DNA of 32,719 bases, taken from Acinetobacter sp. (lineage in GTDB: Bacteria > Pseudomonadota > Gammaproteobacteria > Pseudomonadales > Moraxellaceae). This document shows, piece after piece, positions 1 through 9,669 of this stretch (position 1 is its first letter; the number at the start of each line of letters is the position of its first letter). Position numbers and translations under genes: made by a program. The DNA lies in assembly GCA_008017315.1 (NCBI GenBank), contig SSHE01000115.1, positions 1 to 32,719 of the forward strand. Direction: 5' to 3'. The notes below the pieces were generated by a model. That model saw nothing but the letters and a program-made list of their open reading frames with translations, was not told where the DNA came from and searched no databases.

Positions 1-147
1 CAAGCATTGGGTGTGGTATCAATAACAGGTGGTGATCGGTGTAGTTTTGCCGAAGCAGAGCAGTTTTATTCTTATCGCCGTCAGGCAAAAACTGGACGTA
101 TGGCAACTTTTGTTTTTATTGCGGAAAAAGATGATAGGCAGGTCTAA
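1..147 (+). CDS. pgeF: 3' end of a PgeF/YfiH (laccase-domain, DUF152) family protein
   Basis: Frame 1 reads ...ITGGDRCSFAEAEQFYSYRRQAKTGRMATFVFIAEKDDRQV* ; the C(S/T)F..ae.FYSYRR...TGR.A motif is typical of the YfiH C-terminus. 5' end is outside the window. Confidence 0.8.
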   Translation, partial: QALGVVSITGGDRCSFAEAEQFYSYRRQAKTGRMATFVFIAEKDDRQV

Positions 148-195
148 ATCAAAGCGTCACACTTTCCAAAATGGAAAGCGTTTAAAATCATCCAA

Positions 196-672
196 TTACT
201 TATGAAATAACCGTGCTTTATCTCGTTGCCAGTCACGGTCTTTTTCGGTTTGGCGTTTATCGTGTAATTGCTTCCCTTTAACTAAAGCAATTTCCAGCTT
301 GACTAAATGACCTTTCCAGTAGCAGGCAAGCGGCACACAGGTATAACCTTTTTGATGTACTGCACCGAGTAACTTTTCCAGCTCACGACGATTCAGTAAT
401 AACTTACGAGTACGGGTCGCTTCTGCAACGACATGCGTTGATGCAGAAAGTAGCGGCTGGATTTGTGCACCAAACAAAAAGGCTTCGTTATTTTTAAAAA
501 TAATATAGCTCTCGACCAGACTCATACGTCCAGCACGCAGCGATTTGACTTCCCAGCCTTGCAGCGAAAGTCCTGCTTCAAATTTTTCTTCGATAAAATA
601 GTCATGTCTGGCACGTTTGTTTTGAGCAATCGTACCCCCTGTATTTTTTTTCACGACTTTGACATTTGCCAT
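196..672 (-). CDS. smpB: SsrA-binding protein SmpB
   Basis: [49 protein letters not shown]... canonical SmpB; internal Met preferred over the longer ORF start at 690. Confidence 0.97.
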   Translation of the reverse strand: MANVKVVKKNTGGTIAQNKRARHDYFIEEKFEAGLSLQGWEVKSLRAGRMSLVESYIIFKNNEAFLFGAQIQPLLSASTHVVAEATRTRKLLLNRRELEKLLGAVHQKGYTCVPLACYWKGHLVKLEIALVKGKQLHDKRQTEKDRDWQRDKARLFHK

Positions 673-774
673 AAAAACAGAATCTTCCAAATAAAACTTT
701 AATTAAATATAGTGATTATCATAGCTTATTTTTATCAGGATTTTGGCGAAAAATTCAAGTTTTTGTTAGAATAG

Positions 775-1578
<804 letters not shown>

Positions 1579-1596
1579 AAAAATTTGCTAAGATGT

Positions 1597-1972
<376 letters not shown>

Positions 1973-2028
1973 TTTAGGTTTTACTTGACGACATCCTGTG
2001 AAATCAACATAATACGCCCACAGTTTTT

Positions 2029-2105
2029 GGCTATGTAGCTCAGTTGGTTAGAGCACCGCACTCATAATGCGGGGGTCACAGGTTCAAGTCCCGTCATAGC
2101 CACCA
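2029..2105 (+). tRNA. tRNA-Met (CAT), elongator type
   Basis: Cloverleaf GGCTATG...CATAGCC-A-CCA, anticodon loop CTCATAA, T loop GGTTCAAGTCC, encoded CCA; close match to the E. coli elongator tRNA-Met pattern. Confidence 0.95.
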
Positions 2106-2113
2106 TTTTATAG

Positions 2114-2144
2114 GCTCATACAACCCATGTATGAGCTTTTTTTT
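2114..2144 (+). terminator. Rho-independent terminator downstream of tRNA-Met
   Basis: GCTCATACA-ACCCA-TGTATGAGC followed by T8. Confidence 0.9.
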
Positions 2145-2226
2145 ATGCAAAATAGTGCTTTTGTAATCGCTGTAAATTATGTTTAAATAATGATTTTTTA
2201 AAATCCACTTCATTTAAGGAATTCCC

Positions 2227-3312
2227 ATGCGTGCCTATAATTTCTGTGCTGGCCCTGCTGCATTGCCAACTGCTGTACTGGAAAGAGCTCAACAAGAGTT
2301 ATTAGATTGGCATGGTAAGGGCTTGTCCATTATGGAGATGAGTCATCGTGGTGCAGACTTTGTGGCGGTAGCGGAAAAGGCGGAAGCGGATTTACGCACC
2401 TTATTAAATATTCCAAACAATTATAAAGTGTTGTTTTTACAAGGTGGGGCATCGCTACAATTTTCGGCTATTCCATTGAATTTATTTGGTAAAAATCCAA
2501 AAGCCGATTATATCAACACTGGGATTTGGTCAGAAAAGGGCAGCAAAGAAGCTCAGCGTTATGGTGAGATTAACGTGATCAATGCCTTGACTAAAATTGA
2601 GGGTAAACAAGCGATTACGGCTGTGAGTGAGTGGAATTTGTCCGATGATGCGGCTTATGTACATTATGCCGATAATGAAACCATTGGTGGTATTCAGTTC
2701 CCATTTATTCCTGCAATTGATACTGCTGCACCCTTGGTGTGTGACTTTTCATCGAGTATTTTATCGACACCATTGGATGTATCGAAATTTGGTTTAATTT
2801 ATGCAGGTGCACAGAAAAACATTGGCCCCGCAGGTTTGACCTTGGTGATTGTACGTGATGATTTGCTCGAGCAAGCCAAGCCAGAAATTCCAAGTATTTT
2901 AAAATATAGCGACCAAGCCAAGAATGATTCGATGGTGAATACACCTGCAACCTATTCATGGTATTTATCAGGTTTGGTTTTTGAATGGTTGCTGGAGCAG
3001 GGCGGTTTAACGGCAATGCAGGCGGTGAATCAGCAAAAAGCCGATTTACTGTATGGTTATATTGATGGCAGTGGTTTTTATCAAAACCCGATTGCCAAAG
3101 CATACCGTTCTATCATGAATGTTCCATTTACCCTTGCAGATGAACGTCTGGAAAAAACCTTCCTAGCCGAAGCGGAACAACGCCATTTGCTGAATCTAGC
3201 AGGGCATCGTTCAGTGGGTGGCATGCGTGCGAGTATTTATAATGCTGTGCCTTTAGCTGGCGTACAGGCATTGGTCGATTTTATGCAGGATTTTGCACGC
3301 CGTCACGGTTAA
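2227..3312 (+). CDS. serC: Phosphoserine aminotransferase
   Basis: MRAYNFCAGPAALPTAVLERAQQELLDWHGKGLSIMEMSHRG; YAGAQKNIGPAGLTLVIVR PLP-lysine motif. Confidence 0.97.
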   Translation: MRAYNFCAGPAALPTAVLERAQQELLDWHGKGLSIMEMSHRGADFVAVAEKAEADLRTLLNIPNNYKVLFLQGGASLQFSAIPLNLFGKNPKADYINTGIWSEKGSKEAQRYGEINVINALTKIEGKQAITAVSEWNLSDDAAYVHYADNETIGGIQFPFIPAIDTAAPLVCDFSSSILSTPLDVSKFGLIYAGAQKNIGPAGLTLVIVRDDLLEQAKPEIPSILKYSDQAKNDSMVNTPATYSWYLSGLVFEWLLEQGGLTAMQAVNQQKADLLYGYIDGSGFYQNPIAKAYRSIMNVPFTLADERLEKTFLAEAEQRHLLNLAGHRSVGGMRASIYNAVPLAGVQALVDFMQDFARRHG

Positions 3313-3329
3313 GCCTCGTTCTGGACAAT

Positions 3330-3358
3330 AAAAAAATCGGCATATTGCCGATTTTTTT
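3330..3358. terminator. Bidirectional terminator between serC and the minus-strand small ORF
   Basis: Perfect 13-bp arms AAAAAAATCGGCA-TAT-TGCCGATTTTTTT. Confidence 0.9.
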
Positions 3359-3362
3359 ATGC

Positions 3363-3500
3363 TTAAAAGATAAAACGATGTAAAAACCATGCACTGATCA
3401 TGATACCCATGATAAAAAATAGACAAGAAAATTTATCCATTTTCAAATGAGAGAAATGGATGTGATTGACTCGTTCAGACTGTTGGACATTACTTTTCAT
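3363..3500 (-). CDS. Small predicted single-pass membrane protein (45 aa)
   Basis: Translation MKSNVQQSERVNHIHFSHLKMDKFSCLFFIMGIMISAWFLHRFIF*; hydrophobic segment FSCLFFIMGIMISAWFL; 36 nt downstream of the 3537-4463 CDS and bounded by the terminator. Below the length cut-off of the ORF track. Confidence 0.5.
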   Translation of the reverse strand: MKSNVQQSERVNHIHFSHLKMDKFSCLFFIMGIMISAWFLHRFIF

Positions 3501-3536
3501 GGTTATGCCTGATGTCGAATTGCATAAAAATTAGAC

Positions 3537-4463
3537 TTAAGGCGTATTTGTAACATAAATTTTAAATTGAATCCAGAGATTACCACGAATATAGTCACCA
3601 ATTTCAAATGCTTTGGTCTGTTCTGGGGCGATGAGCCGCAAAATAATCGGGGTAATTTTGTCTTCACGCATGATTGCAACGTCATAAAAGGTCAATATTT
3701 TGTCCATAAACTGGATGTTACCTTTGCCGACAATATCACCCTGAAACCATGCTTCATCTTCCTGACCCAAGGTATCGCCATATAGATATGCGACCATTTT
3801 GGAAATATCCAATGTAACGGGCATTTCATCTTCTGGACTTTGTGGCTGCCATGCTGCAAGGCATTCTTGTAGATTATCGGGTGTTTCACCATGATGCTGT
3901 GCCAAAATGTCATTTAAGGCACGATGATGACGAATCGCTGCGGCATCTTCAATCAGCATGGTTTCTTTGTTCGGTACAGCTTCCAGCTCATACGCCCATG
4001 CAGCAATTTCAATGGTATAGCATGTATCCGCACGATATTGTTGCTGATTGACTGCATATAAAGTGTCATAGCCATAAATGACACTGCCATTTTCGAGTTC
4101 GACTTGGAGCACGGCTTCATGGCTGGTTGGACATGCCAGAATACGAGCAATTTTGGCGTTAAATTGATAAGGACTTTGGAAAATTGGGAATGCAGTTTTT
4201 AAACATTGTGGGCGATTATTTTCGACCGTTACAATTTGTGCAATTTGAATGGTTGAATGCAGCCCATTGAGCAGCCAAACATCGGTAGGTAAATCGGCTT
4301 CGGTTTGGCATAGTCCCATGGGGGAGCTGGCGGTATCGAGTGCTTGATGTAGCCACAGACTCACTTCTTGTTCTGGCGTTTGGGTGAGAATTTTCCAGTG
4401 TGCAGCATGTCCACCAAAAGTATCGCAATTTAATTGTAGAGTTTCAGGTTGTGGCTTGTTCAT
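3537..4463 (-). CDS. Uncharacterised protein (308 aa)
   Basis: Long ORF without competing sense ORF; no recognised family (MNKPQPETLQLNCDTFGGHAAHWKILTQTPEQEVSLWL...). Confidence 0.85.
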   Translation of the reverse strand: MNKPQPETLQLNCDTFGGHAAHWKILTQTPEQEVSLWLHQALDTASSPMGLCQTEADLPTDVWLLNGLHSTIQIAQIVTVENNRPQCLKTAFPIFQSPYQFNAKIARILACPTSHEAVLQVELENGSVIYGYDTLYAVNQQQYRADTCYTIEIAAWAYELEAVPNKETMLIEDAAAIRHHRALNDILAQHHGETPDNLQECLAAWQPQSPEDEMPVTLDISKMVAYLYGDTLGQEDEAWFQGDIVGKGNIQFMDKILTFYDVAIMREDKITPIILRLIAPEQTKAFEIGDYIRGNLWIQFKIYVTNTP

Positions 4464-4603
4464 TGCTATTCATCAGTGGCTTAAACAAAATTATCTGTTA
4501 TTAATGGGGGGATTGAACAATTTTGCAAGCACTAAAGCGTAATTTTCATGATATAAACAGCAGGTTTGATTTTTATCGTAAAAAGATATAGGTAGGAAGA
4601 GTT

Positions 4604-5368
4604 ATGAATTTACATCATAAAGTCGCTGTGATTACAGGTGGTGCTTCGGGTTTGGGTTTGGCAACTGTGAAACGCTTTATTCAAGCAGGGGCAAAAGTCG
4701 CTGTGCTGGATTTTAATGAACAGGCTGGGGTGGCACTGGTTGCAGAATATGGCGAACAGGTTTTATTTGTAAAAACCAATGTTGCTGATGAAGCATCGGT
4801 ACAGCACGCCATTGCACAAACCATGACGACTTTTGGGGCAATTCATATTTGCATTAATTATGCTGGGGTTGGCGGTGCAGCCAAAACTTTGGGTAAAAAT
4901 GGCGTATTTCCATTGGATGAGTTTAATCGGGTGATTCAGATTAATTTAGTCGGTACATTTAATGTCTTGCGTTTAGCCGCAGAGCAAATGGCGAAGAATG
5001 AACTGGTGGATGGTGAGCGTGGGGTAATTATCAATACTGCATCGGTAGCGGCATTTGATGGACAAATCGGGCAAGCTGCATACAGTGCCTCAAAAGGTGG
5101 AATTGTGGGTATGACCTTGCCGATTGCTCGTGATCTTGCACAGTATGGGATTCGGGTCAATACTATTGCACCAGGGCTGATTCATACCCCATTGTTTGAT
5201 AGTTTGGGCGAAAAAGTGATTGAATCGCTATCGGCTACGGTGCTTAATCCACAGCGTTTGGGTCATCCTGATGAAATTGCTCAAACGGCTCAATTTATTG
5301 TGGAAAATGCCTATATGAATGGTGAAACTATCCGTGTCGATGGTGGCATTCGGATGCAGCCACGTTAA
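4604..5368 (+). CDS. SDR-family dehydrogenase, 3-hydroxyacyl-CoA dehydrogenase type II-like
   Basis: VITGGASGLGLATVKRF Rossmann motif, QAAYSASKGGIVGMTLPIARDLAQYGIRVNTIAPG (YxxxK). Confidence 0.92.
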   Translation: MNLHHKVAVITGGASGLGLATVKRFIQAGAKVAVLDFNEQAGVALVAEYGEQVLFVKTNVADEASVQHAIAQTMTTFGAIHICINYAGVGGAAKTLGKNGVFPLDEFNRVIQINLVGTFNVLRLAAEQMAKNELVDGERGVIINTASVAAFDGQIGQAAYSASKGGIVGMTLPIARDLAQYGIRVNTIAPGLIHTPLFDSLGEKVIESLSATVLNPQRLGHPDEIAQTAQFIVENAYMNGETIRVDGGIRMQPR

Positions 5369-5398
5369 ATGATTGCTGATTAAATCTGTCCTCGTTAC

Positions 5399-5430
5399 AA
5401 TGCAGACTCTCTCGAAGGTCTGCATTTTTT
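5399..5430 (+). terminator. Terminator-like hairpin after the SDR gene
   Basis: AATGCAGAC-N10-GTCTGCATT followed by TTTT; T-run directly abuts the next ATG (5431). Confidence 0.65.
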
Positions 5431-5910
5431 ATGTCTAATGAATTAAAGTTCCAACTTTGGGTCGATGCTGATGCACTGCCGAATGTGTTAAGAGAAATTA
5501 TTTTGCGTGCGTCTGACCGTTTTCTGTTGTCGGTGACGTTTGTTGCCAATCAGCATTTGAATATTCCTCGTTCGACACGTATTTCGACTTTACAAGTCGC
5601 ACAAGGTGCGGATGTGGCGGATCAAATGATTGTCGATAAAATGTCGGCACAGGATATTGTAGTGACGCAGGATATTCCACTTGCGGCACAAGTGATTGCC
5701 AAAGGAGGGATTGCGATTCATCCACGAGGGGAAATTTTTACCGAAAGTAATGTCAAGGCACGTTTACACTTGCGTGATTTTATGGATACTTTGCGTGGTG
5801 CTGGTGTGCAGACAGGTGGCCCCGCTCCGATGAATGAGCGAGATAAACGAGAGTTTGCCAATGCCTTAGAGCAAACCATTCGTCAGCAGTTAAGAAAAAC
5901 CCAACATTAA
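5431..5910 (+). CDS. YaiI/YqxD family protein (DUF188)
   Basis: [20 protein letters not shown]...[25 protein letters not shown] typical of the family. Confidence 0.93.
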   Translation: MSNELKFQLWVDADALPNVLREIILRASDRFLLSVTFVANQHLNIPRSTRISTLQVAQGADVADQMIVDKMSAQDIVVTQDIPLAAQVIAKGGIAIHPRGEIFTESNVKARLHLRDFMDTLRGAGVQTGGPAPMNERDKREFANALEQTIRQQLRKTQH

Positions 5911-5917
5911 AAAATCT

Positions 5918-6793
5918 ATGGAAATAGCGTATATGCAACGATGGGTAGCAATATATCAGATGCCATTACGTGGAATTGGGCAAGTGATGTTTCAGGGTAA
6001 TGCCTTGACGGGGATGATATTTGTAATGGGTATCGCTTTACAGTCTTGGCAATTGGCACTTGCGGCATATCTGGGCAGTTGCATCGGTACGCTTTGGGCA
6101 ATGCTGTGTCGTTATCCGATAGCGGATATCAGACAAGGATTGTATGGGTTTAATGCGTGCTTGGTGGCGATTGCCGCAGTTTATTTTTATGGGATTTCCG
6201 AGCAATCATTATTATTACTCGTATTGGGTTCAGTTGTTGCCACTGTATTGATGCGTTGGCTACAAATACGCCAATTGCCTGCTTATACGTTTCCCTTTGT
6301 ATTGACGACATGGATATTTTTTTATCTATGCTCACAGCAGAATGTACTGCCACTTGAACAAACCACATGGGGGAACGATGTTGGACTTGATGGGGTTTTG
6401 CAAGGTTTTGGGCAAGTGATGTTTCAGGCAAATAGTTGGACTGGGCTATGTTTTTTGGTGGGAATTGCCATAAGTAGCTTTCGTCATGCGTGGTGGGCAG
6501 TGGTGGCAGCAGGAGCTGGATTGTGGTTGGCAAGGTTATTGGGCATTGCAGATACTGTCTTAAGTGATGGCATTTATAGTTATAATGCGGTATTGGTTGC
6601 GATTGCGATGGCATTGTTACGGCAGCATATCGGGGTGATGTTGTTGGTTGTCGCATTATCAGTATTGATTTTATTTTTGATGCAAATGTGGCAGATGCCT
6701 GCCTTGACCTTTCCTTTTATTTTGGCGGTATGGCTGTTTAGCATCGTATTGCATTGGCAAAAAATCACCCAAAAATCGAATGAAATGGTTTGA
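5918..6793 (+). CDS. Urea transporter
   Basis: Duplicated motif GIGQVMFQGNALTGMIFVMGIAL / GFGQVMFQANSWTGLCFLVGIAI and GLYGFNACLVAIA / GIYSYNAVLVAIA, the internal two-fold repeat of UT proteins. Confidence 0.92.
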   Translation: MEIAYMQRWVAIYQMPLRGIGQVMFQGNALTGMIFVMGIALQSWQLALAAYLGSCIGTLWAMLCRYPIADIRQGLYGFNACLVAIAAVYFYGISEQSLLLLVLGSVVATVLMRWLQIRQLPAYTFPFVLTTWIFFYLCSQQNVLPLEQTTWGNDVGLDGVLQGFGQVMFQANSWTGLCFLVGIAISSFRHAWWAVVAAGAGLWLARLLGIADTVLSDGIYSYNAVLVAIAMALLRQHIGVMLLVVALSVLILFLMQMWQMPALTFPFILAVWLFSIVLHWQKITQKSNEMV

Positions 6794-6891
6794 AAACGGT
6801 CATCTAGGTTGCGAATGCTCACAGAAAACCCATCATGCTGCTGCTGAGAACATGCTAAGATTTGGGTTTTATTTTGCATGATGTCGTCAAT
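6769..6891. repeat. 123-bp direct repeat, copy 1 (upstream of brnT)
   Basis: CCAAAAATCGAATGAAATGGTTTGAAAACGGTCATCTAGG...GATGTCGTCAAT; 120/123 identical to 7582-7704 by direct alignment; mismatches at 6838, 6841, 6844. Confidence 0.97.
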
Positions 6892-6919
6892 ATTTTTGAC
6901 TGAAATTGACGTTTTTTGC

Positions 6920-6958
6920 TTGAACGATACCAATATATGGATACACTATTGTATATAC
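6920..6958 (+). promoter_or_regulatory. Predicted brnTA promoter with palindromic operator-like site
   Basis: TTGAAC (6920-6925), 16-nt spacer, TACACT (6942-6947); palindrome GTATATAC (6951-6958) at the expected start site. Confidence 0.5.
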
Positions 6959-6966
6959 ATATTTGA

Positions 6967-7263
6967 ATGTTTTTTATGGAACTGTATTTCGAATGGGATG
7001 AGGCGAAGAATCAAAAGAATCAGAACAAACATGATGTATCTTTTGAAACGGCAAGCCTTGTTTTTGATGATCCTTTAAGGATTTCAATTCAAGATCGACA
7101 TACCAATGGTGAGGAACGTTGGCAAACGATTGGAATGGTCAAAGGTGTATTGATGCTATTAGTTGCTCACAGCATCTTTGAAGAAGATGACAGTGAAATC
7201 ATACGAATTATTAGTGCAAGGGAAGTCACTAGAGCGGAGCGTAATCAATATGAGCATGGTTAG
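6967..7263 (+). CDS. brnT: BrnT family ribonuclease toxin
   Basis: YFEWDEAKNQKNQNKHDVSFETASLVFDDPLRISIQDRH...GEERWQTIGMVKGVLMLLVAHS...EIIRIISAREVTRAERNQYE, classic BrnT. Start could be 6976. Confidence 0.95.
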   Translation: MFFMELYFEWDEAKNQKNQNKHDVSFETASLVFDDPLRISIQDRHTNGEERWQTIGMVKGVLMLLVAHSIFEEDDSEIIRIISAREVTRAERNQYEHG

Positions 7264-7561
7264 ATATACACGCAAAGAACTGCATGAAAATTTCAGTGAT
7301 CAGCAAGATGCTGAAATTAAACGCTTGCTTGCGAAAGGAACTGTTTCAGATGAGCAATTAGACTTGTCGGATATTCCTGAAATTACAGATTGGCGTCACG
7401 CTGTTCGTCATGGTCAATTTTATCGCCCAGTGAAAGAGCAGACCTCCATTCGTTTAGATGCTGATGTACTTGCATGGTTTAAGGCACAGGGCAAAGGCTA
7501 TCAAACACGTATGAACAAAATTCTACGTGATGCGATGCTTCAAGATCTTAAAAAACCATAA
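7250..7561 (+). CDS. brnA: BrnA family antitoxin
   Basis: MSMVRYTRKELHENFSDQQDAEIKRLLAKG...TDWRHAVRHGQFYRPVKEQTSIRLDADVLAWFKAQGKGYQTRMNKILRDAM; overlaps the brnT stop by 14 nt (translational coupling). Confidence 0.93.
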   Translation: MSMVRYTRKELHENFSDQQDAEIKRLLAKGTVSDEQLDLSDIPEITDWRHAVRHGQFYRPVKEQTSIRLDADVLAWFKAQGKGYQTRMNKILRDAMLQDLKKP

Positions 7562-7581
7562 TCAAAAAAGCCACAAGATGA

Positions 7582-7704
7582 CCAAAAATCGAATGAAATG
7601 GTTTGAAAACGGTCATCTAGGTTGCGAATGCTCACAGAAAACCCATCATGATGATGTTGAGAACATGCTAAGATTTGGGTTTTATTTTGCATGATGTCGT
7701 CAAT
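7582..7704. repeat. 123-bp direct repeat, copy 2 (downstream of brnA, running into lolC)
   Basis: 120/123 identical to 6769-6891; the last bases cover the possible lolC start codons. Confidence 0.97.
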
Positions 7705-8938
7705 GTTTAAACCCATTTCATTATTCATCGGATTACGCTATACCAAAGCTAGACGCAGTAATCATTTTATTTCCTTTATTGCTTTGGTGTCGATGATTGG
7801 TTTGATGCTAGGTGTTGCGGTACTGATAACTGTGCTTTCGGTGATGAATGGTTTTGACCGTGAATTAAAAAATCGGGTGCTGGGTATGGTGCCACAGGCC
7901 ACGATTTCTTCGGATTATATGCTGACGGATTGGCAGCGTATGATTCCCAAAATTGAGCAACGTCCACATGTACAGGGGGCTGCACCGTTTACCCAGTTGC
8001 AAGGTATGCTGACCGCACAGGGGCGCGTATCGGGTATTTTGGTGAATGGAATTGATCCAAAATATGAGAAAAAAGTATCTATTATTCAAAATCATATGGT
8101 GGCAGGTTCGCTGGATCATTTAAAATCTGGTGAATACGGCATTATTCTGGGCAAGTCGATGACCGATGGGCTAGGCTTGCAACTGGGGGATAAAATTACC
8201 TTGGTTCTACCAGAAGCAACGCCCTCGCCAGCAGGTATTGTCCCTCGCTTTAAACGTTTTACCATTGTGGGAATTTTTAGTATTGGTGCAGAAGTGGATG
8301 GTCTAATGGGTTATGTTAGCCTGAAAGATGCTGCGACCTTATTACGTTTGCCTGATGGAGCACAAAGTATTCGCTTAAAATTGGATAATATTTTTCTAGC
8401 ACCAGAAGTGGTACAAGATGTACTGACAGGGATGCCACCCTATTTCTACGGTTCGGACTGGACGTTTACCCATGGTAATTTGTTTAATGCGATTCAGATG
8501 GAAAAAGCCATGGTGAGTTTATTATTATTTCTGATTGTGTTGGTTGCGGCATTTAATATTGTATCTTCACTGGTGATGGTGGTCACGGATAAGAAAGCTG
8601 ACATTGCAATTTTGCGGACATTGGGTGCATCACCTGCCACCATCACCCGTATTTTTATGGTGCAGGGTACGGTGATTGGTGTGATTGGGACGATTTCGGG
8701 TGCTGTACTTGGGGTGGTTTTGGCAACCTCGATTAGTAGTATTTTGGGCTGGGTGAACAATACCTTAGGTTTAAATTTATTCGCTGCTTACTTTATTAAT
8801 TATTTACCATCGGAATTAATCTGGCGAGATGTCTTTGTGATTGTGGGTTTATCTTTATTATTAAGTTTTTTGGCGACGATTTACCCTGCCAGACGTGCAG
8901 CCAAAATTCAGCCTGCGGAGGCATTACGCTATGAATAA
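7691..8938 (+). CDS. lolC: Lipoprotein-releasing ABC transporter permease, LolC/E family (LolF-like single permease)
   Basis: FIGLRYTKARRSNHFISFIALVSMIGLMLGVAVLITVLSVMNGFDRELKNRVLGMVPQA; MacB-type periplasmic domain and C-terminal FtsX fold. Alternative start 7703. Confidence 0.95.
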   Translation: MMSSMFKPISLFIGLRYTKARRSNHFISFIALVSMIGLMLGVAVLITVLSVMNGFDRELKNRVLGMVPQATISSDYMLTDWQRMIPKIEQRPHVQGAAPFTQLQGMLTAQGRVSGILVNGIDPKYEKKVSIIQNHMVAGSLDHLKSGEYGIILGKSMTDGLGLQLGDKITLVLPEATPSPAGIVPRFKRFTIVGIFSIGAEVDGLMGYVSLKDAATLLRLPDGAQSIRLKLDNIFLAPEVVQDVLTGMPPYFYGSDWTFTHGNLFNAIQMEKAMVSLLLFLIVLVAAFNIVSSLVMVVTDKKADIAILRTLGASPATITRIFMVQGTVIGVIGTISGAVLGVVLATSISSILGWVNNTLGLNLFAAYFINYLPSELIWRDVFVIVGLSLLLSFLATIYPARRAAKIQPAEALRYE

Positions 8939-9614
8939 GCTGATTTTACAGGCAAAGAATATCCAGCGTAGTTTTTATGATGGGCGTAATACCGTTGAGG
9001 TGTTAAGAGGCATTGATATTGAGGTGCAGCAAGGTGAGTTTGTTGCGGTCATTGGTGCAAGTGGTTCAGGTAAAAGTACCTTATTGCATGTGTTGGGTGG
9101 TTTGGATCGACCGACGCAAGGTGAGATTTATCTTAAAGGTCAGCGTTTTGATAGCTTAGATGAAACTACACGTGGTCATTTGCGTAATCAGCATTTGGGT
9201 TTTGTATATCAATTTCATCATTTATTACCAGAATTTTCGGCACTAGAAAATGTTTGTATGCCATTGATGTTACGTCAGGGAACGCAGTTTAAACAGGTCA
9301 AAGCCAAAGCGGAACAGCTATTAGAGCGTGTAGGGTTATCTCATCGTTTAACCCACAAACCTGGGGAATTATCTGGCGGTGAGCGGCAGCGTGTCGCCTT
9401 GGCACGGGCACTGGTGACAGACCCCGATTTAATTTTGGCGGATGAACCGACAGGTAATTTGGATCGTCATACGGCACAAGGCATTTTTGAATTATTAACC
9501 GAACTGCGTCAGGAGCGAAATATGGCAATGCTGATTGTGACGCATGATGAATCGCTGGCACAATCTGCCGATAGAATGTTGCAGATGCGTGATGGGCGTT
9601 GGTTGGACAGTTAA
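8931..9614 (+). CDS. lolD: Lipoprotein-releasing system ATP-binding protein
   Basis: [21 protein letters not shown] Walker [26 protein letters not shown]; overlaps the lolC stop by 8 nt. Confidence 0.96.
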   Translation: MNKLILQAKNIQRSFYDGRNTVEVLRGIDIEVQQGEFVAVIGASGSGKSTLLHVLGGLDRPTQGEIYLKGQRFDSLDETTRGHLRNQHLGFVYQFHHLLPEFSALENVCMPLMLRQGTQFKQVKAKAEQLLERVGLSHRLTHKPGELSGGERQRVALARALVTDPDLILADEPTGNLDRHTAQGIFELLTELRQERNMAMLIVTHDESLAQSADRMLQMRDGRWLDS

Positions 9615-9669
9615 AATTGGGAAAGAAATAGTATTTTAATAGGAATACCACGGATAGAGTATCAATACC

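Noticed and set aside
6580-6933. 117-aa minus-strand ORF containing copy 1 of the repeat peptide
   Set aside because: Antisense to the urea transporter; not called as a gene. Only the shared peptide within the repeat is kept as a finding.
6892-7581. Transposon or IS origin for the brnTA cassette
   Set aside because: No transposase, no terminal inverted repeats and no short target-site duplication seen; the flanks are 123-bp direct repeats instead. I did not recognise Acinetobacter pdif/XerCD-like sites.
7540-7728. 62-aa minus-strand ORF containing copy 2 of the repeat peptide
   Set aside because: Antisense to the lolC start and brnA end; no independent evidence for expression.
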